A program made the position numbers and the translations under genes. From Rugamonas violacea (GTDB lineage: Bacteria > Pseudomonadota > Gammaproteobacteria > Burkholderiales > Burkholderiaceae_D): DNA of 34,824 bases. The stretch covers positions 1-34,824 of the forward strand of contig NZ_JAEMNU010000122.1 of the NCBI RefSeq assembly GCF_016461825.1, written 5' to 3'. Shown piece after piece: positions 16,260-24,800 of this stretch. Position 1 is the first letter of the stretch, and each line of letters begins with the position of its first letter. Under the pieces are notes generated by a model. The model had not been told where the DNA came from, did not search any database, and saw only the letters and a program-made list of their open reading frames with translations.

Positions 16260-16800
16260 AGAGGCGCAGCGGGATCGCCGGACGTGTATTGCCTGCCGGA
16301 GTAACTATCGCGGATCGTTCGTTGCCCGAAGGCTTCCCACCCCACCGCTCCCAACGCAATTCAACTTTGGAGCAAGGCCCGAATGACCATGGGCGCCGCG
16401 AAATACGTCGCAGAAGCGCATTCCGACCTCCTGTACATCCAGATCGGCGCGTGACCATTTTTTGCGTCCTCACATAAAAAATATTTCCCCATTTGGGGAA
16501 TATTTCCCCTCCCGCCCCCGCCCCGCCCGCCACTCGAATACTTGATCCGGCGTCCTAGGGGCCGACCACGATTACGCTCGTTTCCGCCATCGGCCAGGAC
16601 ATGCTTCGACGTTTCCTGGTGGCCAGACACGTTTCGGCTGCCCATTTCTGGAATTCGTGGCGCTTGTAAAAGTGGAAAGATTGTGTCAAGATTTCTTAAA
16701 GATAAATACTTACAATTTAACAACTTGGTATGCCGTGCAAGGTTCGAACGACATGCCGCGACCCACGTGTTTTCACAATCTACCGGGGAGAAGCCACCAA
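16260..16800. other. Long gene-poor region between fic and the LuxR-type gene
   Basis: These 541 bases contain only short overlapping frames with no recognisable protein. The left 180 bases look like eroded coding sequence; the small frame 16383-16455 encodes 23 residues that I cannot assign. A strong hairpin is at 16479-16505. The last 130 bases before the regulator are AT-rich, with a tacaat box at 16711-16716 that could be its -10, but no matching -35. Confidence 0.5.
16479..16505. terminator. AT/GC-stacked hairpin, possible terminator
   Basis: aaatatttcccc (16479-16490) pairs with ggggaatattt (16495-16505) around a 4-base attt loop with one bulged base. A run of A precedes it, so it would read as hairpin plus T run on the - strand. 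It is 220 bases beyond the fic stop. Confidence 0.4.
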
Positions 16801-17475
16801 ATGCTTGATATGTTTGTCAATGACCACTTGGCGACGGTCGCCGAGCTGGTGTCTCTGATCAGAGACACTTTTCCGTCAATTGAAATGAGCACCGCAGTGT
16901 CAATCCAGGACGCTGCCAAGCTCATCAAGGAAACCGATACCTACACGCCCAACATCATGCTGCTCGATACGCGCTTGAGCAGCAGTGACGGCGCCGTTCA
17001 ACACGTGGCGGAACTACGTGCCCAGTGTCCCCAACATGCCATCTCGGCCATCTTCGTGCCGCTCCTGAGCGACGGCATCAGCATTTCCTTGTACCGCAGC
17101 CGGCAAAGGCTCAGGGCGATCGGCCATAACGGCTACCATTCGGTATTGCAGATAATCGCTTCGCTCAGCGATGTGCGCGAGCCCGCCGTTGCAGCGGCGG
17201 CCGCGCAGGATCCCCCCTTGCCCGGCTTGACCAATCGGCAGAAGGAACTGATCGCCCTGCTGCTCGAAGGACAGTCGAACAAGGCGATCGCGCGCACCCT
17301 GGACCTGAGCTACGGCACGGTCAAAAACTACATCTTCGACCTGATGCGGCTGCTCGGCGTCAAGTCGCGGCTGGAGTTGGTCACCAAGGTGCGCGGCACT
17401 GCGGCCGTGCACCAGCCGCCCCATGTTCGGCAAGGCATGTGCGCGTCCTGCGGCGTGCCGCATGGGCTGCCTTGA
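16801..17475 (+). CDS. LuxR/NarL-type response regulator with degenerate receiver
   Basis: This 224-residue regulator has a receiver-like domain (about residues 1-120) and a LuxR-type HTH (about 140-200: LTNRQKELIALLLEGQSNKAIARTLDLSYGTVKNYIFDLMRLLGV). In the receiver the likely phospho-acceptor Asp is kept (NIMLLDTRL), but the acidic pair at the N-terminus is reduced to FVNDH and the conserved Lys late in the domain is missing (AIGHNGYHSV), so classical phosphorylation is doubtful. The C-terminus carries a CASC motif. GGGGAGAAG upstream supports the ATG at 16801 over the longer frame from 16657. It lies just before the NRPS operon in the same direction and is the best candidate for its pathway-specific activator. 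Confidence 0.85.
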   Translation: MLDMFVNDHLATVAELVSLIRDTFPSIEMSTAVSIQDAAKLIKETDTYTPNIMLLDTRLSSSDGAVQHVAELRAQCPQHAISAIFVPLLSDGISISLYRSRQRLRAIGHNGYHSVLQIIASLSDVREPAVAAAAAQDPPLPGLTNRQKELIALLLEGQSNKAIARTLDLSYGTVKNYIFDLMRLLGVKSRLELVTKVRGTAAVHQPPHVRQGMCASCGVPHGLP

Positions 17476-17493
17476 CAGGCGCAATGCCTGTCA
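17473..17493 (+). terminator. Hairpin at the stop of the LuxR-type gene
   Basis: tgacaggc / gcctgtca form a perfect 8-base stem with the loop gcaat, and the first arm contains the TGA stop codon itself. There is no T run. It probably ends or protects the regulator mRNA and separates it from the biosynthetic operon. Confidence 0.5.
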
Positions 17494-17604
17494 GCGCGCC
17501 GCCACAACACCTCGCAACAGCTTCCTTCGGTCGTTTCCCCACATCTCGTCGGCGCGGCGCGCACAGCCGCCGCCGCCGTTCCAAACTGCCCGCGCATGAC
17601 CTAA

Positions 17605-17632
17605 GTTAAGTGACTTTTGTTAAGTGACTTTT
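17605..17632. promoter_or_regulatory. Tandem 14-base direct repeat upstream of the biosynthetic operon
   Basis: gttaagtgactttt occurs twice back to back (17605-17618 and 17619-17632) in the 305-base gap between the regulator and pabAB, about 150 bases before the start. It is AT-rich in a GC-rich setting. Tandem sites with this spacing often bind dimeric activators; the LuxR-type product encoded upstream is a natural candidate. No core promoter was recognised with confidence downstream. Confidence 0.45.
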
Positions 17633-17734
17633 GCCATCTGGCGACGGCGATCGAATCAGCGCAGACTTCTCTGGCGTGCCGATGTGGGCCGGTCCAAACA
17701 CCGCGCCAACACGGCTGGGCAAACCTAGCAAGTG

Positions 17735-17749
17735 CCGGCCTCGGGCCGG
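17735..17749. promoter_or_regulatory. Short palindrome in the pabAB leader
   Basis: ccggcc-tcg-ggccgg is a perfect 6-base stem with a 3-base loop, 32 bases before the pabAB start. The decamer gggccggtcc occurs at 17686-17695 and again at 17743-17752. It may be an operator half-site pair or a leader hairpin. Confidence 0.3.
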
Positions 17750-17780
17750 TCCGCTCTGCTGAACTCACAGGAACTCGCAT

Positions 17781-19907
17781 ATGCGCTGTCTCATCATCGA
17801 CAACTACGACTCATTCACCTGGAATCTGGCTGACTACGTTTCGCAGATCTACGGTGAGGAGCCGCTCGTGATTTACAACGACCAGTACACCTGGGATGAA
17901 ATCTGCTCGCTGCAGGAGTTTGGCAGCATCATCATCTCACCTGGTCCAGGCTCGGTGGTCAACCACGGCGATTTCCAGGTCTCGCGCCACGCGCTGGAGC
18001 AGAACGATATTCCGGTGCTGGGGGTGTGCCTTGGCATGCAGGGCCTGGCGCACATTTACGGGGCGCGCATCGAAGCCGCGCCGGTGCCGTATCACGGCCG
18101 CACGTCGACCATCCGCCACCACGGCGGCGCGCTGTTCGAGGGCATACCGGCCGGCTTCGAGGCGGTGCGCTATCACTCGCTGTGCGTGGCGCGGGAATCG
18201 GTGCCGCCCAGCCTGCGTGTGACAGCGCAGCTGGACTGCGGCCTGGTCATGGCGCTGGAGCATACGCGCCATCCGAAATGGGGCGTGCAGTTTCATCCGG
18301 AATCGATTCTGAGCGAACATGGCATCCAGCTCATGTCCAACTTCCGCAACCTGGCCTATCGCCACGCCGGCGTGGCCGTGCCGGCGCCGCGGACGATGGT
18401 CGGCGCGCGCGGCCTGGCGCCGCATGCCGAGACGGCCGGCCAAGCGCTTGCCGTGACGCGCAAACGCCTGCTCAGCAGGAAAATCGACCGGCTGGCCGAC
18501 GCCGAAGCGGTGTTCCTCAAGCTGTACGCCGAACAGGAGCATTGCTTCTGGCTCGACAGCCAGAACGTCATCGATGGCATGTCGCGCTATTCCTTCATGG
18601 GCGCGGTCAACAAGGAGCAAGTGCTCACCTACCGCAACGGCAGCCCGGACAAGGGGCCCGGCGCGGGCGAGGACTTCATCGCCACCTTGGATCAATATCT
18701 CGAAGCGACCAAGGTCGAGGCCGACACCGAACTGCCGTTTGAATTTCGCGGCGGCTATGTCGGCTTCATGACGTACGAGATGCGCGCCGTCTTCGGCCAA
18801 ACCGTCACCAAGACCAACCTGCTGCCCGACGCCATATGGATGCGCGCCGAACGCTTCATCGCCTTCGACCATGTCAGCGGCGCCGCCTGGTTGTTGGGCA
18901 TCGACGATCCGGCCCATCCCGGCGCGCTCCAAACCTGGATGGATGACACCGAGGCACGCCTGGCCGTCGCCGTCGCCGGCGCGGGCGCGGGCGCCGCAAC
19001 CCCGGCGCACCTGGGGCTCGACGCCCTGGACATCGACATCGATTTCAACCGCGACCAATACATCGCGGCGATCGCCCGCTGCAAGGAAAAGATCGTCGCC
19101 GGGGAATCCTACGAAATCTGCCTGACCAACCATTTCTCTTTCGAGCTGGCGCTCGATCCGGTCAAGCTGTATCTGCTGATGCGGCGCGAGAACGCCGCGC
19201 CGTTCGGCGCCTTCATCAAGAGCCGCGACTACAGCGTTCTGAGTACCTCGCCGGAGCGCTTCCTGAAGGTCGAGCGCGACGGCGTGGTGCAGACCAAGCC
19301 GATCAAGGGCACCTGTCCGCGCTCGGACGACGCCGCCATCGACCGGAGCAACGCGGCCAAGCTGGCGGCCTCGGAAAAGGACCGCGCGGAAAACCTGATG
19401 ATCGTCGATCTCATGCGCAATGACCTGGGCCGGGTCGCCGTGCCGGGCAGCGTGGTGGTCTCCAAGCTGATGGGCATTGAAAGCTACCGCACCATGCACC
19501 AGATGGTCAGCACGGTCGACGCCCGGCTCAAGGCCTCCTGCACCTTGGTCGACCTGCTGCGGGCGATCTTCCCCGGCGGCTCGATCAGCGGGGCGCCCAA
19601 GCAGCGCACCCTGGACATCATCGACCAGCTCGAACTGGCGCCGCGCGGCGTCTACTGCGGCACCATCGGCTACCTCGGCTACAACCGGGTGGCCGACCTC
19701 AACATCGCCATCCGCAGCCTGTCCTACGACGGCACCAGCGTGCAGTTCGGCGCCGGCGGCGCCATCACCTACCTGTCCGATCCGCAGGCCGAATTCGACG
19801 AGGTGCTGCTCAAGGCCGAATCGATCCTGCGGCCGATCTGGCATTACGTCAGCAGCAGCGAGCGCCGACTGCTCTACCGGCTCGCCGGCAACACGATGCG
19901 CCTATGA
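17781..19907 (+). CDS. pabAB: Fused aminodeoxychorismate synthase (PabA-PabB)
   Basis: This 708-residue enzyme makes 4-amino-4-deoxychorismate from chorismate and glutamine. The N-terminal glutamine amidotransferase (about 1-195) has nucleophile Cys83 in GVCLGMQ and the His172/Glu174 pair in FHPES. The C-terminal chorismate-binding half (about 225-690) carries PIKGT at 507-511; the Lys is diagnostic for PabB, whereas anthranilate synthases have PIAGT. The order amidotransferase-then-synthase matches dedicated antibiotic-type and plant ADC synthases, not PhzE, which is reversed. AGGAA lies upstream. Its stop overlaps the thioesterase start (ATGA). Together with pabC it provides 4-aminobenzoate inside the cluster, the job CysD and CysI do in cystobactamid synthesis. 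Confidence 0.93.
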   Translation: MRCLIIDNYDSFTWNLADYVSQIYGEEPLVIYNDQYTWDEICSLQEFGSIIISPGPGSVVNHGDFQVSRHALEQNDIPVLGVCLGMQGLAHIYGARIEAAPVPYHGRTSTIRHHGGALFEGIPAGFEAVRYHSLCVARESVPPSLRVTAQLDCGLVMALEHTRHPKWGVQFHPESILSEHGIQLMSNFRNLAYRHAGVAVPAPRTMVGARGLAPHAETAGQALAVTRKRLLSRKIDRLADAEAVFLKLYAEQEHCFWLDSQNVIDGMSRYSFMGAVNKEQVLTYRNGSPDKGPGAGEDFIATLDQYLEATKVEADTELPFEFRGGYVGFMTYEMRAVFGQTVTKTNLLPDAIWMRAERFIAFDHVSGAAWLLGIDDPAHPGALQTWMDDTEARLAVAVAGAGAGAATPAHLGLDALDIDIDFNRDQYIAAIARCKEKIVAGESYEICLTNHFSFELALDPVKLYLLMRRENAAPFGAFIKSRDYSVLSTSPERFLKVERDGVVQTKPIKGTCPRSDDAAIDRSNAAKLAASEKDRAENLMIVDLMRNDLGRVAVPGSVVVSKLMGIESYRTMHQMVSTVDARLKASCTLVDLLRAIFPGGSISGAPKQRTLDIIDQLELAPRGVYCGTIGYLGYNRVADLNIAIRSLSYDGTSVQFGAGGAITYLSDPQAEFDEVLLKAESILRPIWHYVSSSERRLLYRLAGNTMRL

Positions 19908-20764
19908 TCCGCCCGCCACCAGCCCCTCCGACGAGTCGCTACCAGAGCCCGTGGGCGCTGCGCTTCGGCCATCCGGGAGCGCAGCCGCGCCTGCGCCTGT
20001 TCTGCTTTCCTTACGCCGGGGGCGACGCCAACCTTTACCGCGACTGGGCGGCCGGCCTGCCGGAGCAGGTCGAGGTGGTCGGCGTCCAGTATCCGGGGCG
20101 CGGCATGCACGCCGACGCCCCCATCAGCGACTGCGCGACCTTGGTGCGGCGCCTGCATGCCGCCCTGACCCCGCTGCTCGATCTGCCCTTTGTTTTTTTC
20201 GGCCACAGCAACGGCGCCCTGATCAGCTACGAGCTGGCGCGCCGGCTGGACGGCGCGCAAACCGCACGCCACCGGCACCACTTCGTCTCGGCGCGCCACG
20301 CGCCGCAGTTGCCGCGCACCCGGCGCGCCATCGGCAGGCTCGAACGGGACGACTTCGTCGCCGCGATCGCCGAGCTCGGCGCCACCCCGCGCGACATTCT
20401 CGACGACCGGGCGCTGGTCGATTTTCTGCTGCCAAGGCTGCGCGCCGATTTCACCCTGGGCGAAGACTACCGCTTCACCCCGGGGCCGCGCCTGCCCTGC
20501 GCCGCCAGTGTGCTGTATGGAACGCAGGACGCGCTGGCGGACGCCCCCCATAGCCGGCCCTGGTCCGAGCTGTTCAGCGGACCGGTGCGGCTGCAAGCGA
20601 TCGACGGCGGCCATTTCTACCTGCAATCGAACCGCGACGCGGTGCTCGAAGTCGTCGGCGGCGAACTGCGCGCGCTGCTGGCCTCGCCCATTCCTTCCGG
20701 CGGCGGCGCAGCCGGCCACGCCGGCCCCATCCATGCCTGCCCCATTTCATCACTGACCACATGA
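19904..20764 (+). CDS. Type II (editing or shuttling) thioesterase
   Basis: This 286-residue alpha/beta hydrolase of the NRPS/PKS type II thioesterase family has the N-terminal signature RLFCFPYAGGDANLYRDWA, nucleophile Ser102 in GHSNGA (usual GHSMGA), and the late catalytic His in IDGGHFYL. Such enzymes clear misprimed or stalled carrier domains. In the cystobactamid system a separate protein, CysB, shuttles the Asn-derived unit between carrier domains; this gene is the only obvious candidate for a similar trans-acyl transfer role here, which is speculation. It is coupled by ATGA to genes on both sides. The C-terminal 25 residues are Gly/Ala/Pro-rich and probably disordered. Confidence 0.9.
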   Translation: MIRPPPAPPTSRYQSPWALRFGHPGAQPRLRLFCFPYAGGDANLYRDWAAGLPEQVEVVGVQYPGRGMHADAPISDCATLVRRLHAALTPLLDLPFVFFGHSNGALISYELARRLDGAQTARHRHHFVSARHAPQLPRTRRAIGRLERDDFVAAIAELGATPRDILDDRALVDFLLPRLRADFTLGEDYRFTPGPRLPCAASVLYGTQDALADAPHSRPWSELFSGPVRLQAIDGGHFYLQSNRDAVLEVVGGELRALLASPIPSGGGAAGHAGPIHACPISSLTT

Positions 20765-21798
20765 ACCAACCAAGCACAGTGCCCGCCTTTTCGTTCGACC
20801 TGTTCTACAACACGGTCAACGCCTACTACCGCAGCGCCGCCGTCAAGGCCGCTTTGGAACTGGGCATCTTCGACGTGATCGGCGAGCAGGGTTTGCCGAT
20901 CCCCGCCATCGCCGACGCCTGCCACGCCTCGGAGCGCGGCGTGCGCATCCTCTGCCGCTTCCTGGCGGCCATCGGTTTTCTCAAGATGAACGGCGAGGTG
21001 CCATTCATGACGCGCGAAATGGTCATGTACCTGAACCGCAAGTCGCCCGGCTACCTGGGCGGCAGCATCGATTTCCTGCTCTCGCCCTACATCATGAACG
21101 CCTTCACCGACCTGAGCTCGGTGGTGCGCACCGGCGAGATCGGCCTGCAGCGGGACGGCGTGCTGGCCGCCGACCATCCGCAGTGGGTCCAGTTCGCCCG
21201 CTCGATGGCGCCGATGATGTCGCTGCCGTCGATGCTGTTGGCCGAACTGGTCGACCAGCCGCCCGCCAGGCCGTTGCGGGTGCTCGACGTCGCGGCCGGC
21301 CACGGCCTGTTCGGCATCGCCGTGGCGCGCCGCAACCCGCTGGCCGAGATCACCTTCCTGGACTGGGACAATGTGCTCGACGTGGCGCGGGAAAACGCCA
21401 GCCACGCCGAGCTGGGCGAGCGCGCCCGCTGGCTGCCCGGCAGCGCGTTCGAGGTCGACTACGGCGAAGGCTACGACGTCATCCTGCTGACCAATTTCCT
21501 GCACCATTTCGATGAAGCCGGCTGCGCGCTGATTCTGCGCAAGGCGCATGCCGCGCTAAAACCCGACGGCCGCGTCTACACCTTCGAATTCATTGCCAAC
21601 GAAGACCGCATCTCGCCGCCGCTCGCCGCCACCTTCAGCATGATGATGCTGGGCACCACGCCACTGGGCGAGGTGTACAGCTTCTCGGACATGCAACGCA
21701 TGTTCGGGGCGGCCGGCTACGAACACGTGGAACTCAAGCCCATCCCGCCGGCCATGGAAAAAGTCGTGGTCTCGTACAAGACCCGGCCGCCGCGCTGA
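20761..21798 (+). CDS. SAM-dependent O-methyltransferase (PF00891-like)
   Basis: This 345-residue class I methyltransferase has an N-terminal winged-helix dimerisation domain (YYRSAAVKAALELGIFDVI, then a helix-turn-helix-like segment to about residue 90) and a C-terminal Rossmann domain with SAM motif VLDVAAGHG at residues 174-182 and the later DVILLTNFLHHFDEAG. This layout is shared by many secondary-metabolite O-methyltransferases. In the cluster it could methylate a phenolic hydroxyl on an aminobenzoate or, like CysQ, the hydroxyl put on Asn by the hydroxylase encoded at the end of the operon. The choice cannot be made from sequence. The start overlaps the thioesterase stop (ATGA). Confidence 0.88.
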   Translation: MNQPSTVPAFSFDLFYNTVNAYYRSAAVKAALELGIFDVIGEQGLPIPAIADACHASERGVRILCRFLAAIGFLKMNGEVPFMTREMVMYLNRKSPGYLGGSIDFLLSPYIMNAFTDLSSVVRTGEIGLQRDGVLAADHPQWVQFARSMAPMMSLPSMLLAELVDQPPARPLRVLDVAAGHGLFGIAVARRNPLAEITFLDWDNVLDVARENASHAELGERARWLPGSAFEVDYGEGYDVILLTNFLHHFDEAGCALILRKAHAALKPDGRVYTFEFIANEDRISPPLAATFSMMMLGTTPLGEVYSFSDMQRMFGAAGYEHVELKPIPPAMEKVVVSYKTRPPR

Positions 21799-21847
21799 GC
21801 GCCGCCGCCCCGCCCCCGCCCATGTCCCCATTTTTCGTCAAGGTCCC

Positions 21848-24800
21848 ATGAAACTGTCCAACTTTTCGCTCGCCGCAGCCGCCGCGCCCACGGTGGCGGC
21901 ACCAGCCACGCCGGCCTCCGCCGGCGCCGACGTGGCGACCCTGTTTGACCAGGTGGCCGCGCGCCTGCCCGAGGCCCTGGCCTGCCGCGATGCGCACACC
22001 CAGCTGAGCTATCGCGCCCTCAACGAACGCGCCAACCAGCTCGCCCATGTGCTGCGCGCGCGCGGCGTCGGCGCCGACGTGCCGGTCGCCGTGCACGCCG
22101 AGCGTGCGCCGGCCATGCTGGTCGCGCTGCTGGCGGTGCTCAAGGCCGGCGGCTGCTATGTGCCGCTCGATCCGCATTATCCGGCCGCGTACCTGCGCCA
22201 GATCGTGGCCGACGCCCGCCCGCGCCTGATACTGGCCGACCCGGCCCTGGCGGCGCAGTGGAGCGACGGCAGCCCGGTGCTGGCGCTGGACGACCCGGCC
22301 ATCGCCGCGGCGCCCGGCAGCACGCCCGCGGGCGCACCGCAACCGGACCAGCTGGCCTACATCATGTACACCTCCGGCTCGACCGGCCTGCCCAAGGGCG
22401 TCATGGTGCCGCACCGGCAACTGCTCGACTGGCTGCATGCGCTGCACCGCCGCGTGCCGTTCGAGGCGGACGAACTGGTCGCGCAAAAAACCTCAAGCGC
22501 CTTCGCCATCTCGGTCAAGGAGCTGTTCGCCGGCCTGCTGGCCGGCGTGCCGCAGCTGTTCATCGGCGAGGACGTGGTCAAGGACGTGCCGGCCCTGGTG
22601 CGGCTGCTGGCCGCCCAGCGCGTCACCCGGCTGTACACCTTTCCCTCCCAGCTCAGCGCCATCCTGGCCTACGCCGCCAGCCAACAGCTGGCGCTGCCGG
22701 CGCTGCGCTGCCTGTTCATCTCGATCGAACCCTGCCCGGTGGAGCTGCTCGCCCAGTTGCAGGCGCAACTGCCCTGGAGCCGGGCCTGGTACATCTATGG
22801 TTGCACCGAGCTCAACGACATGACCTACCACGATCCCGGCGCGCCGCTCGGCAGCAGCGGCTTCGTGCCGATCGGCCAGCCGATCGCCGCCACCCGCGTG
22901 CTGGTGCTCGACAGCGCCTTGCGGCCGCTGCCGGTGGGCGTGATGGGCGAGCTCTACGTCGACCATCCCGGCATGGCGCGCGGCTATCTGAACCAGCCCG
23001 CACTGAGCGCCCAGCGCTTCCTGGCCAATCCGCATGGCGCGCCCGGCTCGCGCCTCTACAAGACCGGCGACCACGGACGCTGGCTCGACAACGGAGCGCT
23101 CGAATTCCTCGGCCGGCGCGACCAGGAAGTCAAGATCCGCGGCTACCGGGTCGATCTGCGCCAGATCGAAAAGGTGAGTACCGCGCATCCGGACGTGGCC
23201 GAGGCCAGCGTCACCGGCTGGCCACCCGGTTCGGACAGCCCGCAGTTGCTGGCCTACCTGGCGCCGCAGCCGGGCCGCACGCTGGATATCGAGGCGCTGC
23301 GCAACTACTACGCGGCGGCGCTGCCGACCTACATGGTGCCCGGCCTGTTCCAGGTGCTGGCGGCGCTGCCGCGCCTACCCAACGGCAAGCTCGATAGCCA
23401 GGCCCTGCCGCCGCCGGACTTTGGCGACAGCGGCGCCGTTTTTTGCGCGCCGAGCAGCGCGACCGAAATCGTCCTGGCCGCGATCTGGAGCGAAGTGCTG
23501 GGCCAGGCCGGCCTGGCGCCGCCGCAGGTGGGGCTGCGCGACAATTTCTTCAACCTGGGCGGCCACTCGCTGCTGGCGACCCAGCTGTTTTCGCGCATGC
23601 GCCAGCGCTTCGCGGTCGAACTGCCGATCAACACCCTGTTCGAATCGCCGGTGCTGGAAGACTTCGCCCGCGCGGTCGACCTGGCGCTGGCGGCCAACAC
23701 GCCGGCCGGCGTGGGCGCCATCGTCGCCACCCACGCCGACAACGCGCCGCTGTCGTACGCCCAGGAGCGGCTGTGGTTCGTGCACCAGCACATGCCGGAA
23801 CAGCGCTCCAGCTACAACCTGGCGTTCTCCTACCATCTGCACGGCGCCTTCGACGCCGACGACATGGCGGCCGGGCTCAACGCCCTGGTGGCGCGCCACG
23901 CCGTGCTGCGCACCCGTTTCGTGGCCGGGCCCGATGGCATCCCACGGCAACTGATCGCTCCCGACCTGACGCTGCAAGTGCCGCTGCTGGCCTGTGACGC
24001 CGACGCGGTCGAGGAGCTGGCGGCGCAGCATGCCGCCGCCCCGTTCGACTTGGCGGCCGGCCCGCTGCTCAAAGTCAGCCTGCTGCGACTGGCGCCCGAG
24101 CACCATGTCGTGCTCGTCAATATGCACCACATCGTGGCGGACGGCTGGTCGATCGGCATCCTGTTTCGCGACCTGCAGGCATGCCAGGCCGCAGCGGCCG
24201 GCGGCACGGCGGCGCAGCTTCCCGCGCTGGCGGTGCAGTACGCCGACTACGCCGTGTGGCAGCGCGGCCGGGACCTCGGCGCCCAACTGGCCTACTGGAC
24301 CGCGACCTTGCGCGACTACGAAGACGGGCTGGCCCTGCCCTACGACTTCCCGCGTCCGCCCAAGCGCGCATGGCGCGCCGCCGTGCACCACTGCCGCTAT
24401 CCGGCGGCACTGAGCGCCCGCGCGGCAGAGCTGAGCCAGTCGCAGCAATCGACCCTGTTCATCACGCTGCTGGCCAGCTTCGCCGTGGTGCTGCACCAGT
24501 ACACCCGCCGCGACGACCTGTGCGTGGGCACCACCGTGGCCGGGCGCAGCCATGTCGAACTGGAGCCGCTGATCGGCTGTTTCGTCAATATCCTGGCGCT
24601 GCGCATCGACCTGTCGGGCAACCCGAGCGCCGCCACCATCTTCGCGCGCACCCGCGCCCGGGTGCTGGAGGGCTTCGAACACCAGGACCTGCCGTTCGAA
24701 CAAGTCGTCGGCGCCCTGCAGAAGCAGCGCGACAGCAGCCAGATCCCCCTGGTCCCGCTGATGCTGCGCCACCAGAACTTCCCGCTGGCGAACCTCGACG

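Noticed and set aside
16741..16764. ggttcgaa near 16743 as a tRNA-end attachment repeat
   Set aside because: Only 8 bases match the T loop, which is common by chance, and the neighbouring bases do not follow the tRNA-Lys end.
17781..19907. PhzE- or anthranilate-synthase-type function for the chorismate enzyme
   Set aside because: The domain order is amidotransferase first and the motif is PIKGT with the PabB lysine, and pabC is in the same operon.
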